This document shows, piece after piece, positions 18,471 through 30,213 of a stretch of 64,000 nucleotides of DNA. Every line of letters begins with the position of its first letter. Position 1 is the stretch's first letter. The translations under genes and the position numbers were made by a program. This stretch comes from Larimichthys crocea (taxonomy: Eukaryota; Chordata; Actinopteri; Sciaenidae), in contig NC_040011.1 of assembly GCF_000972845.2 (NCBI RefSeq), positions 23,301,062 through 23,365,061 on the forward strand, written 5' to 3'. The notes beneath the pieces are model-generated. The model worked only from the letters and a program-made list of their open reading frames with translations. It was not told the origin of the DNA and made no database searches.

Positions 18471-20560
18471 TGCCGAGGAGAAAGATGCCCTGCAATGTTT
18501 ATGCATCTGTTTCCCTCTGCTGGTGTATTCTTCTAGAAAGGGAGAGTTGATGGCCATTAAAATACTGCCACCAGCATCTTTGCATTATGGAAAAAAAGTT
18601 TGGAGGAACACCGAGCCAACAATGGTCTCCAGCCGTGTTATTCATTTTGTCATCTTCGTGCGTAATTACGCATAGAGCGTTACGCGTAAATGTGCACATT
18701 AGGCACCGTATTGCCTGTGAATTTGGCTTAAAATAGCCACAATGAGCACATTTACGGAGCTGATTTTGAAGTCTATTAAAATGATTTGACTGCAAGTAAA
18801 AAGAAGCTGTCCAGGTTAACCCTTTGTTCAACATGACAGGTGATGGATTTTTGATTTATTCTTTTTTTTTGTTTGTTCTTTATTACATCAGATGTGTTGC
18901 CTGCTTCAAATCCGAAATTTTAAAACATGTAAAAAAAAAAAAAATTGAACGACTCAATTTTTAGCGTGTTAATAAATAACTGGAGAGATTAAACAGGCTT
19001 AATCTCTGAAGCACATTTTAAGATTTTAAAAACAGAAAAAGAGAACAAGAGAAAACAGAAAATGATTAACTGCTTAAGTTTCAGTTTGTTTATGTTTTTT
19101 TATCATTTTTGCTCACGCTGTTTGTTTATGTCGTATTATTTTTCCTCGATATATCACCAGTGCGTCAATATGACCCCGCAGGTAAAAACCCACAGTTACA
19201 GTGTAATCCAATGCGGTTGCGTGAAACAAGCGGATAATAAAGGTGACGCCGTGCTGTGGCTCCGAGTCTGAGGACCGAGAATGTGAATTTTACTGATGGG
19301 GGTTTAGGATGTTGAGAGAGAAACGGATTAGAGAGACAAAACGGGGGACGAGTTGGACGCCGAGGAGAGCAGCAGGTACGTCTGCTCAGAGGAAACACAC
19401 CTTGTTTTATTTAAGACTTGTAAAATTTAACACATTCAGCTGTTGTCGCCACTTGGGTCCTTTATTCGTTTTAATGCATTTTACAGATTGCATATAACTC
19501 GAAGGAAGAACGAAATACACTTTTTGCAGTTATGAGAAAAAATATAAAGGAAGCTGCAAAAAACAAACAAAAAAAACAACAACCCCAAAACGAACATGAC
19601 AGAAATGTTTCAAACACCTGAGATGAAAATACATTCCTTTGGAACAAAAGCTTCTTCTGAAATTGTAAAATATATTGTAGCATCTGAATTATAATCCGTG
19701 GGCCAAGTCTGAGGTGACCAAAACAAATGCAGAACTATTATTGTTTATATGCAATCAGATTATTTTGACCCATTTGAGGTAAAGTCTGCCGCCCAGGTAG
19801 TCACTGCGGAGAGTCTTGTGCCAACAGGAGCATATGGTGACATTGGTTTAGGGACAGAGTTATAAAACAGCAGGAAATTCTATTAGCTGCTTTGGGGGTC
19901 CACCCTGCTTTGAATATATATTTCTCCATAACAAGCAGCAGATTTGGGATTCTGTTTGGGAATTTTGGAAACATGCATCGTTTTGATAAAAGTACAGGTA
20001 GCTGAACATCTCGGCTGGTCTGAGTATATATTACTATAACAATGATTGAAATGTACCTTGACACTTTCAAGCTTGAATTCAAAATAACTTTGGAACATAA
20101 ATTAGGTCATTGTGCAGAATATAATGGGCATGCAGTGCTGATTATGCACATGTGCAACATAAAGCATGAACAATGGGAATAAAAGATATCAGATATGATG
20201 TTATACAAATATTTTTTCTTTTCGTTTGATTAGATCTTTTGGTCTAATAGAGAGCAAAAAAAAAAAAAATCACCTTTAATCTTTCTAGTTTTGGGTGATT
20301 TTATTTCGTTTAGCCACATTATCCCTGCAGGCCTGTTCAATCCACACTGGGGTGAGAGAGGGAGGAAAACCTGCTGATTTTATTTGACTGTTAATTTTAT
20401 AGATTTGATGTCCAAAATGATAAAAAATGTCTCGGGCACTAATATAGATTATTAACCTCAAATTTAAGCGTGAAAAAAACCGAAGACCTCCCCGAACAAC
20501 CATCCAATGGGCTGCAAGGTCTGAAGTGAAGCCACGACGGTCAGAAAGTTTTTTTTTTTT
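18471..20560. other. Upstream flank of lbx2, no gene
   Basis: Mixed AT-rich DNA with A/T runs. A CpG-richer stretch at 19160-19375 ends in a good donor-like GTACGT at 19377 and could be a divergent non-coding first exon, but support is weak. A short CG-containing patch (TACGCATAGAGCGTTACGCG) lies at 18667-18686. No protein-coding gene is seen. Confidence 0.4.
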
Positions 20561-20680
20561 CCTCCCTCCTTTGGCGTAATTTAAACGTTAATTAGAAGCA
20601 GAGCAGCTGACATCATCAATCATCAGCTCTTGAGAGATTTAATTGGATGATTCGCTTCGCTTTTACCTCCTATCAGTACG
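20560..20680. promoter_or_regulatory. Candidate enhancer block with homeodomain, E-box and PBX sites
   Basis: Within 35 bp it holds TTAATTAG (20588-20595), the E-box CAGCTG (20604-20609) and the PBX/HOX-type ATCAATCA (20615-20622), in complex sequence without an open frame. It lies about 2.6 kb upstream of the lbx2 start. Motif-based hypothesis. Confidence 0.35.
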
Positions 20681-20819
20681 AGGCTCTTTACTCCAAAAAG
20701 CAGGAAACCACTTTAAGAGAATATGATCAGATTTTTCTCTCTGTGAGGAGCAATTTATCAAACAGCACCACAAGTTTTCCATTTCGGTCTATCCTACATT
20801 TAAAAATCACTGGTCCTCC

Positions 20820-21150
20820 TATTAATAATCAGGAGGGGGGAAATGTGCAGTGTTCGTGTCATCCTGGAGCTCGATAAAATCAAAGCAGTGGGAAAACTCC
20901 CACCCGGTGAAGGTCACTCTTTCTGTCATTAATCACTAAATTAATTCGGAGCGGTCCGGAGCGAATATCACGGATTGCTCCGAGTATCAAATTCGGCCTC
21001 CATCGGAGACTCGAAGAAGGTGATGACAAATGCAACAACTGCGAAAATAATCCTGAAAATGTAATTAGTTACAGTGCTGTAACGCGTTACTGGCTGCTCT
21101 TGAAGCAGAGAGCTGCGCAGCAGCCTCCCGTCGCTGCGGCTCAGGTGTGT
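20820..21150. promoter_or_regulatory. Candidate regulatory block with palindromes
   Basis: CpG-enriched and GC-balanced. It contains GTGGGAAAACTCCCAC at 20888-20903 (inverted GTGGGA arms, RBPJ-like), CATTAATCACTAAATTAATT near 20928-20947, and overlapping GTTAC/GTAAC palindromes at 21061-21090 including the perfect GTAACGCGTTAC. The minus-strand open frame here resembles nothing known. Confidence 0.35.
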
Positions 21151-21306
21151 TCCACACAGAGAGAAACAGATGATTTTTTTTTTTAACACGTTTTATTTGA
21201 TTTCGATCAGTTGGACGTCGTTAAATAGAAAACAGAAGCACAAATATTTGAAAGCACCGCGATGAAAATGTGCAGGAAAACGGTTAAAGGTGCAGTTATT
21301 CCTATT

Positions 21307-21592
21307 TACCGCAGATTCTTTCTGCTTTTTATCGATCATTTATGTTTCAAATTAAAACAAAAATATTTTCCATAGAAAAAATATATTTTTTATTTTTTTT
21401 ATGCACCACAAGTTTCACCACAGCTGGCAGGGATATTAAAGAATATATAATACAGATAATTACACAGTAGACACAATACAATGAAACAGACTCCAAGGTC
21501 ACCACAGCACCACAAACAAATCGCAACATGATTACAAAAGTTTCAAAAATCAAGGTCACTATAAAATCAACACTGATACCGCAGATTCTTTC
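21307..21592. repeat. Segment flanked by a 16-bp direct repeat
   Basis: TACCGCAGATTCTTTC occurs at 21307-21322 and again at 21577-21592, bounding about 254 bp. The repeats look like a target-site duplication. The enclosed DNA has a T-rich stretch at 21382-21400, close to the left repeat, as if the poly(A) end of a minus-strand insertion lay there. The inserted family was not recognised, and the small minus-strand frame inside is hydrophobic but unknown. Confidence 0.4.
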
Positions 21593-21689
21593 AGATTTTA
21601 GGGTTATTTTTTTGGAAATATTACGGTAATTTTATCCTTGAAACTAAGTCATTTATTTTGTGGTTAATCATTATTTAGTTGATCTGTAA

Positions 21690-21960
21690 AGGCCGTACAA
21701 GCTGCGTTTTTGTCTCCACTGCTGTTGTATATAGAGGCAGCTCTCACAGCGCAGCGTGTCGTCCTGTATTATGAAACAAAACAGCTGTAAACGCCTCTCA
21801 CTATAACATGATACAGGAGAAGGCTGCCCAGGGCGCTGTGGGTGTGTTTGTTTCCATTCTTAACCGGGCTGTTTCCACTGTAAAACACACTGCGCGGCTG
21901 ACTGAAGGGCCTGATCAAGGTGAGTGCTGATGAGGCTCCACGGCGCTTCTGTTCAATTAA
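21690..21960. promoter_or_regulatory. Candidate conserved non-coding block
   Basis: GC-balanced sequence between AT-rich flanks, with an ACAGCTGT E-box near 21781 and several GC-rich words (CGCAGCGTG, GGGCGCTGTG, TGCGCGGC). There is no coding frame. Conservation is untested. Confidence 0.25.
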
Positions 21961-22244
21961 AAAAAAAAAAAAAAAGCAACTGCTTAAGCAGCTTCAGTGA
22001 TCGAAACGTGCAAAAATTTAGTAGGAGTAAATAAAATCAAAATAAGTTATTTCCACGTGACAGAATGAGCCTAACAAAACAACTTATAATATAAATAAAA
22101 AGAGACGTTTATAGAATATAATATAGGCATACATGGGTGTATTCAGAGGTTATATACTTTACAAAACAATCATTTAAAAAATACATATTTTCTGTTTTTA
22201 CGCGCGGCTTCACAGCCTCATCCGAGTCATCCCACCTGCTCTGT

Positions 22245-22246
<2 letters not shown>

Positions 22247-22330
<84 letters not shown>
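22247..22330. repeat. (TG)42 microsatellite
   Basis: A perfect TG run of 84 bp, the longest pure dinucleotide tract in the window. Open frames through it are artefacts. Confidence 0.98.
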
Positions 22331-22333
<3 letters not shown>

Positions 22334-22419
22334 CCCTGCGTCTATTATCAGGCCAATATCAAATTACGACAGTGTCAGTGTTGATACTGGTTTCACTGTG
22401 GAGAGTGTTCTTCCCAAGC

Positions 22420-22535
22420 TGTCCTCGAACGCACCGTTACGGCTTTGACGTCTCACCGTCGGCAGAGACGCACAGGTGTTCGTCTATACGGCAATATGTG
22501 ACGTCAGGGACGTCGTCAGCTCTTATTGGCCATTA
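22420..22535. promoter_or_regulatory. CpG-rich segment with three GACGTC cores and an inverted CCAAT box
   Basis: GACGTC cores lie at 22447-22452, 22500-22505 and 22509-22514. The middle one is a full CRE palindrome, TGACGTCA (22499-22506). TTATTGGCC near 22522-22530 supplies an inverted CCAAT box. CRE plus CCAAT in a CpG-rich patch resembles a promoter or CREB/ATF-responsive enhancer, but no gene starts recognisably here. Confidence 0.38.
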
Positions 22536-23298
22536 ATCTCTACTCCATCATTTATTGTTTGTTTGATTCAAACGTCAAACGTAGTTGTTGACTGGATTTC
22601 TTTCTTTCTTTCTCTCTTTTTTTTTCTTTGTTTGATGTTATTGTTGGATCAGTATCAGACATTCAGCCCATCAAACTAACACCTTATTGAGAATGTTGGT
22701 GCAGGAGCTCCTGATCATTATGATGATTTTTAATATGTGTTATAACAAAATGATCACTAACAAGCTTTGGTATATTAGTGCCTAAACTTTACCCTTGCCC
22801 AGTGGTTCTAAAATGTTAATTCCTGACATTCCACACTTCAGAAGTCAGAGGAGGTTCACACCTCCCTATACAACATCATTTGTATCAATCATTTAGAATG
22901 ACAGAAGGATGAAAATATCCAAGTTGAATATTAGTGAAATAAAGGTAATTTAGCTGAATGTTACTTCATCATTTTCTCCTCAGTCATCCAAACCTCACCT
23001 GCAGTGGCTCCATATCCTACCAGTCCTGCCAGCCCCACAGTTTGAGAGCTACTGCTCTATAGCCAAATCAGATGATCTGTCAGAAAAAACAAAACAAAAC
23101 AACTATCACATACAGCATTTGGAAAGATGGAATCAGTGTTTTTTTTTTTTTTTGTATTTTTGCTTGATGAATTCCTCAAACATTCATCAACCATCAGAAT
23201 TGTTACTTAACAAACAATATTCTGTTGATTAACTGACAAATCATTTCAGCTCTGAATGAACCTTACGTCCTTGCTTTTAAATATGTAGCACTGCAAAA
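22536..23298. other. AT-rich spacer
   Basis: T-runs and ordinary AT-rich DNA. No gene, RNA or recognisable mobile element. Confidence 0.5.
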
Positions 23299-23388
23299 TT
23301 TTCAATGTGTTGCTGGTGAGCACCACTATCCCATAATGCAACATTTTCACTGTGTTGCTGGTCAGCACCACTATCCCATAATGCAACA
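23299..23388. repeat. 45-bp tandem duplication
   Basis: Two adjacent 45-bp units, 23299-23343 and 23344-23388, differ at two positions, and a few bases of a third unit's end precede them. Each unit contains CACTATCCCATAATGCAAC, whose TCCCATAATGCA part matches the core of the ZNF143/Staf motif. Confidence 0.9.
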
Positions 23389-23859
23389 CGCTCAACAACG
23401 AGGAAGATGTAGTCAGAACTATAAGAAATGTGCAAATATTGACAGATGAGAATGTGGTGCAACAGTTCCTATAAAATCTCAAAGAAATGAAGTAAAAGAA
23501 ACCTTGATTTTGAACTGTCAGTATAGCCTTGCTCGTCTTGACTGATATTTGTATCTTTTTCTATTACCACGGCATAAACTGCTTACATCAGCGCAGAATA
23601 GTTGAAATGTTAATAGCTGGTCACAGTGATTGTAAACTCTTATAGAAACAGCTGATACAGAGACTGGGGCCTGTGCACTATAAACTTCATGCAGCTGTTT
23701 CCATTATAAAGTGATTAAACTGAGCTTTGCACAGACATTATTGAGTTGTTCTACCACCAACCACTAATCTTATCTGACTGACAAATACTGAGCTGTTTGT
23801 ATTCCCGAATAAACCAAACCAAACCGCCTAACACCTCTGAACACAGAGAGAGCTACAGT
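23389..23859. other. Spacer, nothing recognised
   Basis: Ordinary mixed-composition DNA with no supported gene or repeat. Confidence 0.45.
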
Positions 23860-24190
23860 GACCTCTGTGGCTTCATTTTGTGGCCTGAGATCACACACTC
23901 CACCTCCACCTCACCCCTCTCTCTTGGGATTGGATCGTGGTCGTCCTTGTTGCTCTCTAATGGGCCACCGGGGCCTATTTAAGATCATAAAGAAGGATAT
24001 GTGGAGGCTTTAAGCAGGATTACAACATTAATGCTCAATGTTTCTCCTGTTTGACTCTTGATTAGCTCCATTACTGTGTAATTAGCCCACAGACTGGAGG
24101 CACATGGAATCTGATACAAGACATTAGACTTATATTGTCGCCCAAAGCCGGCTTGTCTTAGACGAGCAACTAAAATGACCACACACTAAT
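23860..24190. promoter_or_regulatory. Candidate conserved non-coding block
   Basis: Complex sequence with GTAATTAGC at 24078-24086 (homeodomain core), CTTGATTAGC near 24057 and a CArG-like CCTATTTAAG near 23972. Frames here do not resemble proteins. The texture matches developmental enhancers. Confidence 0.33.
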
Positions 24191-25530
24191 TATTGTTAAA
24201 AATACACGGCAATTGAAAAAATAAATTCTCCTTGCTCAGGTTTGCTGGTTGCTGATGGAGTCATTTGTGGTTTTGTGACTCCCTTTTAATCTTTATTAAT
24301 GTATAATAATCATATAAATTTGAGGCATACCTGCAGAGCTGAGTTACAAATGTATAATCAGTGTTTTGTGTGTTCCTCAAGTGATTATAATAAATTAATT
24401 TCATGTTATTATGTCAAGAAACAGTTTACAGCATGTGGATCTTGAATTGAGCTTTTAAATGTCATAATCATGTTTTATGGGGAGTCATTTGCAAACATAC
24501 ATTTTTACAACCACATTAAAATTTACACCAATTTCCGAAAAAAAAACATACTGACAAAACACACACACACACACACAGATCCAGAGTGCACGTGGCCAGA
24601 TCTATTTATAGTTGATCATGGGAGTTTGCTACTGAGTTGCTCTGTGATCAGTAACGACCACAACATGAATAAAAGCCAAATACAAACTGCAGCTTGTCAT
24701 CACCAAAAGTGGAAAGAAACCAGTGATGCCAAAGACAAAAACAAGTCTAATAACATGTTGCGCTAAATGAAACTTGTTTGAAACTACTCAGTGTGATTTG
24801 TCATGTCACCTCAGGATGATTCACAGCTGAGGACACTCTTCTACAAATAAAAAGCTGGTTAAGATGTCTCTGTGTAGGTCTGTCCTCCTTTACATTCCTA
24901 CTGTGATTCTCACTATAGGCCAGAGTCTAACACTTTAATATTCTTAGTGATGCATCTGCATTGCACAGCCATGTTCAGGATATCAGCACAATCCAGCTAA
25001 TTCCAGATTACTTTTTATTTGGCCTCAAAATAACAAAAAAATATTGCTATTGTTGTTTCGGCAAACTCACACCTCCAGTACTCTAAAATCCCCAAATTTA
25101 TAATATGTAGAAAAACAATTTGTTGTTCTACAATTCAAGATTCAACAAATAGAACTCATTCGTTTGTTTGTATGTTGCAGATAAATGAAGGTTTTGTTGG
25201 TAGACCTGCAGTAAAAGAAGCAACAAAACAACAAATTGTACACATATTAAAGGTGAATCCTGAACCTGAGTTTAACATATGTTGCTTACACATATGCTAA
25301 ACATAATCTCCACATCCACTCACATTCACTCATCACAAACTCATACATGCTCCCTTTCTCTCGCTCACTTGACAGACTTGTATACTGCAATTATACCAGT
25401 GAAAAATAGCACTGACATTTCACTTTTTTCTCTGCAGGAAAAAACAATACAAAATATATGTACGAGCATTATGACACTCATTATTTGTCCATTAGTTCCA
25501 TGGTTCTAGCTGTTAAATGAGTCGAGAAAA
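24191..25530. other. AT-rich desert segment
   Basis: Holds a (CA)n run at 24559-24578 and a perfect MEF2 consensus CTATTTATAG at 24602-24611. No gene is recognised. Confidence 0.45.
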
Positions 25531-26340
25531 CATTCTGTTTTTCAGTAGCACGCGAACACGACCAACAGTAAGATGATGTGCGAGCAACAAGCTCGACCAA
25601 CGTACAGGATGTTTGACTTGAACTGTGAAGAGAAAAAAAAATAAAGCAAGTCCATTCAGGACTCCCAAGGCCTATCTTCTCATGTCACTGTACATATCTT
25701 GGCAAATGAAGACAAATGCTTGTGAGAGCACACCACGTTCCAGGGGAGCTTTTCGACAAATTAATCACTTGCAATTCTATCCTTGTCCACTTGGGCGCCG
25801 GAGGGGTCCCCGATGCGAAGTCCCCAGACGTAAATGAGGGGGCTCATCGTCGAGGGCTCTTTACGAGCTCCTCGAAACAAGAAAAACATAAATGACCAAA
25901 GCGAAGCCACTTCTCTGGAGGGGCGTCGTTTTCTTTAGATGGTGTGGCGCCTCAACCTACAAGATCACCCTTCTACCCCTCCACCAAGTCTTCCTCTCCC
26001 TCCTCACATCAGGATTTCATTAAGTAGTGGGCAGCAACACATCCCCCCCCCCCCAATCCACTCTACTCCATCACCACTACCACCACCATCACCCCCTCTT
26101 TCCCCCTTTGCTCTCTCCTGCGCCACTTTGCTCCCAAACCAAATGAGGAAATAGCTCGTCTGGTCGCTGACAGACTCCGGGTTTGGCCGTAAAGATAAAT
26201 GACCCAAAGTATTAAAGTTTAACACGTTGACAAAACCCACCTGATCTGTGGGATTATTGCTACAAAAAAATCCATCTGTGGAAAGAAAAAAAGGGGGGTG
26301 ATGGGGACTCACAGGAGAGTAATGGCCAGGCACTGGGAAG
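25531..26340. promoter_or_regulatory. GC-richer candidate regulatory block
   Basis: CpG-containing sequence, notably 25780-25940, with repeated CGAG/CTCG words and TAAATGA elements, then a C-run at 26043-26054 and a second compact patch at 26145-26215. Open frames on both strands are proline/serine-rich by composition only. No coding family was recognised. Confidence 0.27.
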
Positions 26341-29300
26341 GTCAAACAATCTTTAGAATAAGTACATATCCAGTGCTGAGAGGCAGAACTTTGAAGAGAT
26401 GATATATCCAGTGTTCTTGTGCGACATGTTTAGTAAAGTTAGGTAAAAACTCACACACAACACGTACAACACATACACTGAAAGACTTGGGATGTCTAAT
26501 TGAAGAACACCAGGAGTACTTTGACTTAAAGTCACATTAATATTCTGACGCCATTGAGTAGAAGTTCTGTTTTTGAGTATTCCAACCACAACAAAGTGTG
26601 TGAGCAGAAACTTGAATAAGCTTCAATAAAATAATATAAACAGTCAGATCACTGATTGTTGACATTTTGCCCAACTGGTTCTTCCCTTGTTGAAGCTATC
26701 TTAGGGTATTTTGCCAACAACAGTACATTTAATAAGTCTGGATTCAGTGAGTGGAGAAATGGTGTTTTAATAGATTTAGACTCTAACATCTAAATTTCAC
26801 CTAGGGAAATGTCATTTGTCAGATTTAAAGATACTAAATAGGCACCAAACATTAGCTATAGGCAGCTACAGTTCAGTATTTATCTATAAAATCCTATTGT
26901 ACAACATTTTCTTCTAGCTGCTGAAGTGTGCAGGATCTGTAAGCAGATTGTGGCTTTTCAAGCAATTGGGAAAATGTATCATCCTGATATAACAATACAT
27001 ATAATCTCATATGAGAGTTAATCAGGATATGAGGTCATTTCCAAAGTATGTTATGGATGTGGATGTAGTTATTGCCTCATCATTTTGTCCTTGATTATTA
27101 CGGAATGATCCCCACAGGGGAACGTGGTGACTGACTTTGTGTTATCTTCAATTTAAAAGTTGAGGTTAAAGGTGAAAGTAGAGTCTATACTTTACCAGAA
27201 CTCAATCAATATGCAGAGGATACAGATAGGGTGGGAAACTTCCAGAATTTAAACATTACATGATGAGCGTTTATCCTTGTGTGCTTGCGGGACTGTTAGT
27301 TTGCTGGAGCGTAGAGTTTTTGTTAAGAAAACATTGGAGGATTTTATTGCAAAAGGGGACGTGCAGCTCAGTATCAGGTGATGAATGAATGTAAATCATA
27401 TAGAAACTATATTAAAGTGCAATACACACGTATTGTTCTTGTACTCATTTCTGTTTTTGCAGCATAGGATTGACTATGTTTGGTTGTTTTATGTCTTTAA
27501 ATTGGCAAGTATATAAATAAATTACACAATTACACAATAAATTACAAATAAATTATCACACTTGAGTAAATGATTAATTATAAGCTATTTATTAATGTCT
27601 CTTTGTATATGAGACAAGAACCAATGATTCAGCTTTCTCTCTCACAGAAATCTGGCCTTCATAATGTTATATTATAAAAGGCTATGCTGCTACACTTCGT
27701 TGATAGTTTGTCATACCCCAAATTTCCGAATGAACTCTTAAAAAAAAGTAAATATAGAGACATGTTTGATTTATTAACAGTTTAATGTCTCTTATCATGG
27801 AATGTCTCTATGCTGCTTATGTGCAAAAGTCATAAGTTAAAGTAGTGCTCACTGCTTCCTGTACATCTTACATTACAGTGACTTTTGCATGCTATATATC
27901 TGAATTTACAATTTGTATATGTTCAATCTATCCACAATATATTTTTCTATAAAAATGAGTTGCAAAGTAAGACTGAAGATTTGTTCATGTCAGATCAGTC
28001 TTCCAGCAGAGAGCAACAGGTGTGAGAATGATTTGCTGTAATTCCTGGTGTTTGTTTTACCTACTTGGGCCAGGAGTTGGATGGAGATACTCACGTAGGA
28101 CAAGATGACTGCCAGAGGTTTGAATTATTCTGAAAGTAAATGTAATATACTTCTATGTGATTAAGACCTAATGTGAAATATGAATTGTCACAATGCTGAA
28201 ACCACTTCTCACCTCAACAGGATAAAACAAACACTGAGAATTATTGGCAAACACGCTGCTATTTGGCCCAATTGGGATGCGCTTCATGGAGTAACGTCCA
28301 CGTCCACATAAGTGAAATATAAGCTATGAAAGTAAGTGTATTACAGCCGAGGTGCAGTACAGTACTTACTGGAACATGTTTTTAGCCAGATGTTCAATCA
28401 TTATTATTCCCTTCTGTTTTTCATAGAAGATTTAAATTGGTATTACTGGAAGAGATATCTTTCTTTCTGAGCTATTTAGGTATGACCCTAATGTGTAGGA
28501 AGTTCAAAAGTAAAAGCATTACCCAGATGACATCTTTAGAGTCATGCTGATGTCCAAAGCTTTTTGGGAAACTGTCAGATCGAGGTGCTTGTCATTGAAA
28601 TGATACCAATGATTTGTTGTGAAACAGCCAAATAAAGGATAGTTACAAAAAATCACAAATTGGGATGCTTTCGGGAGATTAATCCGAAAGCAAATTCCAT
28701 TCTGATATTTGCATCTCTTTATTTATACACACAACATATCATACACACATGGAAAAAGAAAAGCTATGACCGACATTTAGACAGGCACTAAAATGTATAC
28801 ACTTTTCAGAAACTGTTTTTGTCTTGTATTTCTCCTGTTAGACAACACTCTTCTGCTTTCTTTTGGCCTCATTTCTTAGTTTGAGATATTTTAATGGACA
28901 GGAACACAGGAAAAATAGCAATAGGAAAAACAATGTCAGGGAAGCATAAATATTAAGGGAGTGAAAATACTAAGCAAGGTCTTGGCCCGATCTATGTCCA
29001 TAACTTAGTCCATCACAGTAGTTCATAAATATTAGAAATAGGCTCACACTCCATCGCAACCATGAGCAATGAATCTACAGAGAAAAACTCCTGCCTCTCC
29101 TGGACTGTCAAAGCTAGTCTGTCTGTGCTTTATTTTCCAAATCAGCATCATGACATAGTTTGAGTATAAAACTGACAGCCAAACCATTTTCTGTAGAAAC
29201 GGAATCTTATCTAGTTTTAATGGCTTACTGCCGCATGCACAACATTGACAGTTAAAGTAATCAATATTCGAATTTTTGGACTGCTGACGGTCAATTTCCA

Positions 29301-30210
29301 TTAAAATCTAAAGATTTTAAACAGATTTGCTGGCTCTATGATGGACTGACCTCCATTACGTTTCTTTCCACAGGAACTCAAAAGTTCACTCTCCTCCCTG
29401 TTCCATATAACACTCTGTCTGCCTGCATGAATACAAACTGTAGAGACACACACATGCATGCATTCGCCCTCCTACTCATACCCAGTCACTTCCTCTCTGA
29501 TTTTATTTCCTGCAGCAGAGCCATTATAATAAATTTCTTCATTTCTTTTTATGCACATTATTATATTTTTACCATACTTTCAACGTCGCTGCTTCATCAC
29601 TTGTGGAATCACTACTCATATTGGTTTTATAGTTGTTTGATTTTATTGTTTTGGTTCCTTTCTTTTTTCTTTACCTCACATTATCAAATTAGTGACTGTG
29701 CGTAGTTATTTGTGTGTGTGTGTGTGTGTGTGTGTAGCAGTTAAAAGTTACATGAATGCATAACTAAACCAAAAGCCAAAAACTTAATTGAACTCAACTA
29801 GTACGCTGATGTTTCTCTCTATTACAGCGTCAACACTGGTAATCATTTTGCCTTTAAGAACAACAACAAAATAGTTTCTGCCATCATTGCACGAACCTTT
29901 TTTCTTTAATTCTTTCTTTTTCCTATTTTTTTTCTGTAGAAGGAGCCTCTCTAGCAGAAAACGTTTTTGGTTGGGTGAAACATATACCGACTAAGCCAGA
30001 GACCTTCAGTTTTTTATATTAGACTGAAGTGGAAAAGGCAGAAGGAGAGAAGAGGAAACTACAATAATGTTATAAGTCCTGACGCTCTTGTTAAAAAGTG
30101 GGAACACAGGTCACTGGCGTGGCTCATCTCACATGTTCAGTATCTACAGTCATCCCACATGAATGAAAATACTGATGATGATTCATTCATTTATTTTCTC
30201 TAGTATAATA
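26341..30210. other. AT-rich desert segment, 3.9 kb
   Basis: Low-GC DNA with no plausible exon, RNA gene or identifiable intact repeat, apart from a (TG)n run at 29710-29735. Short frames are chance. Confidence 0.5.
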
Positions 30211-30213
30211 TTT

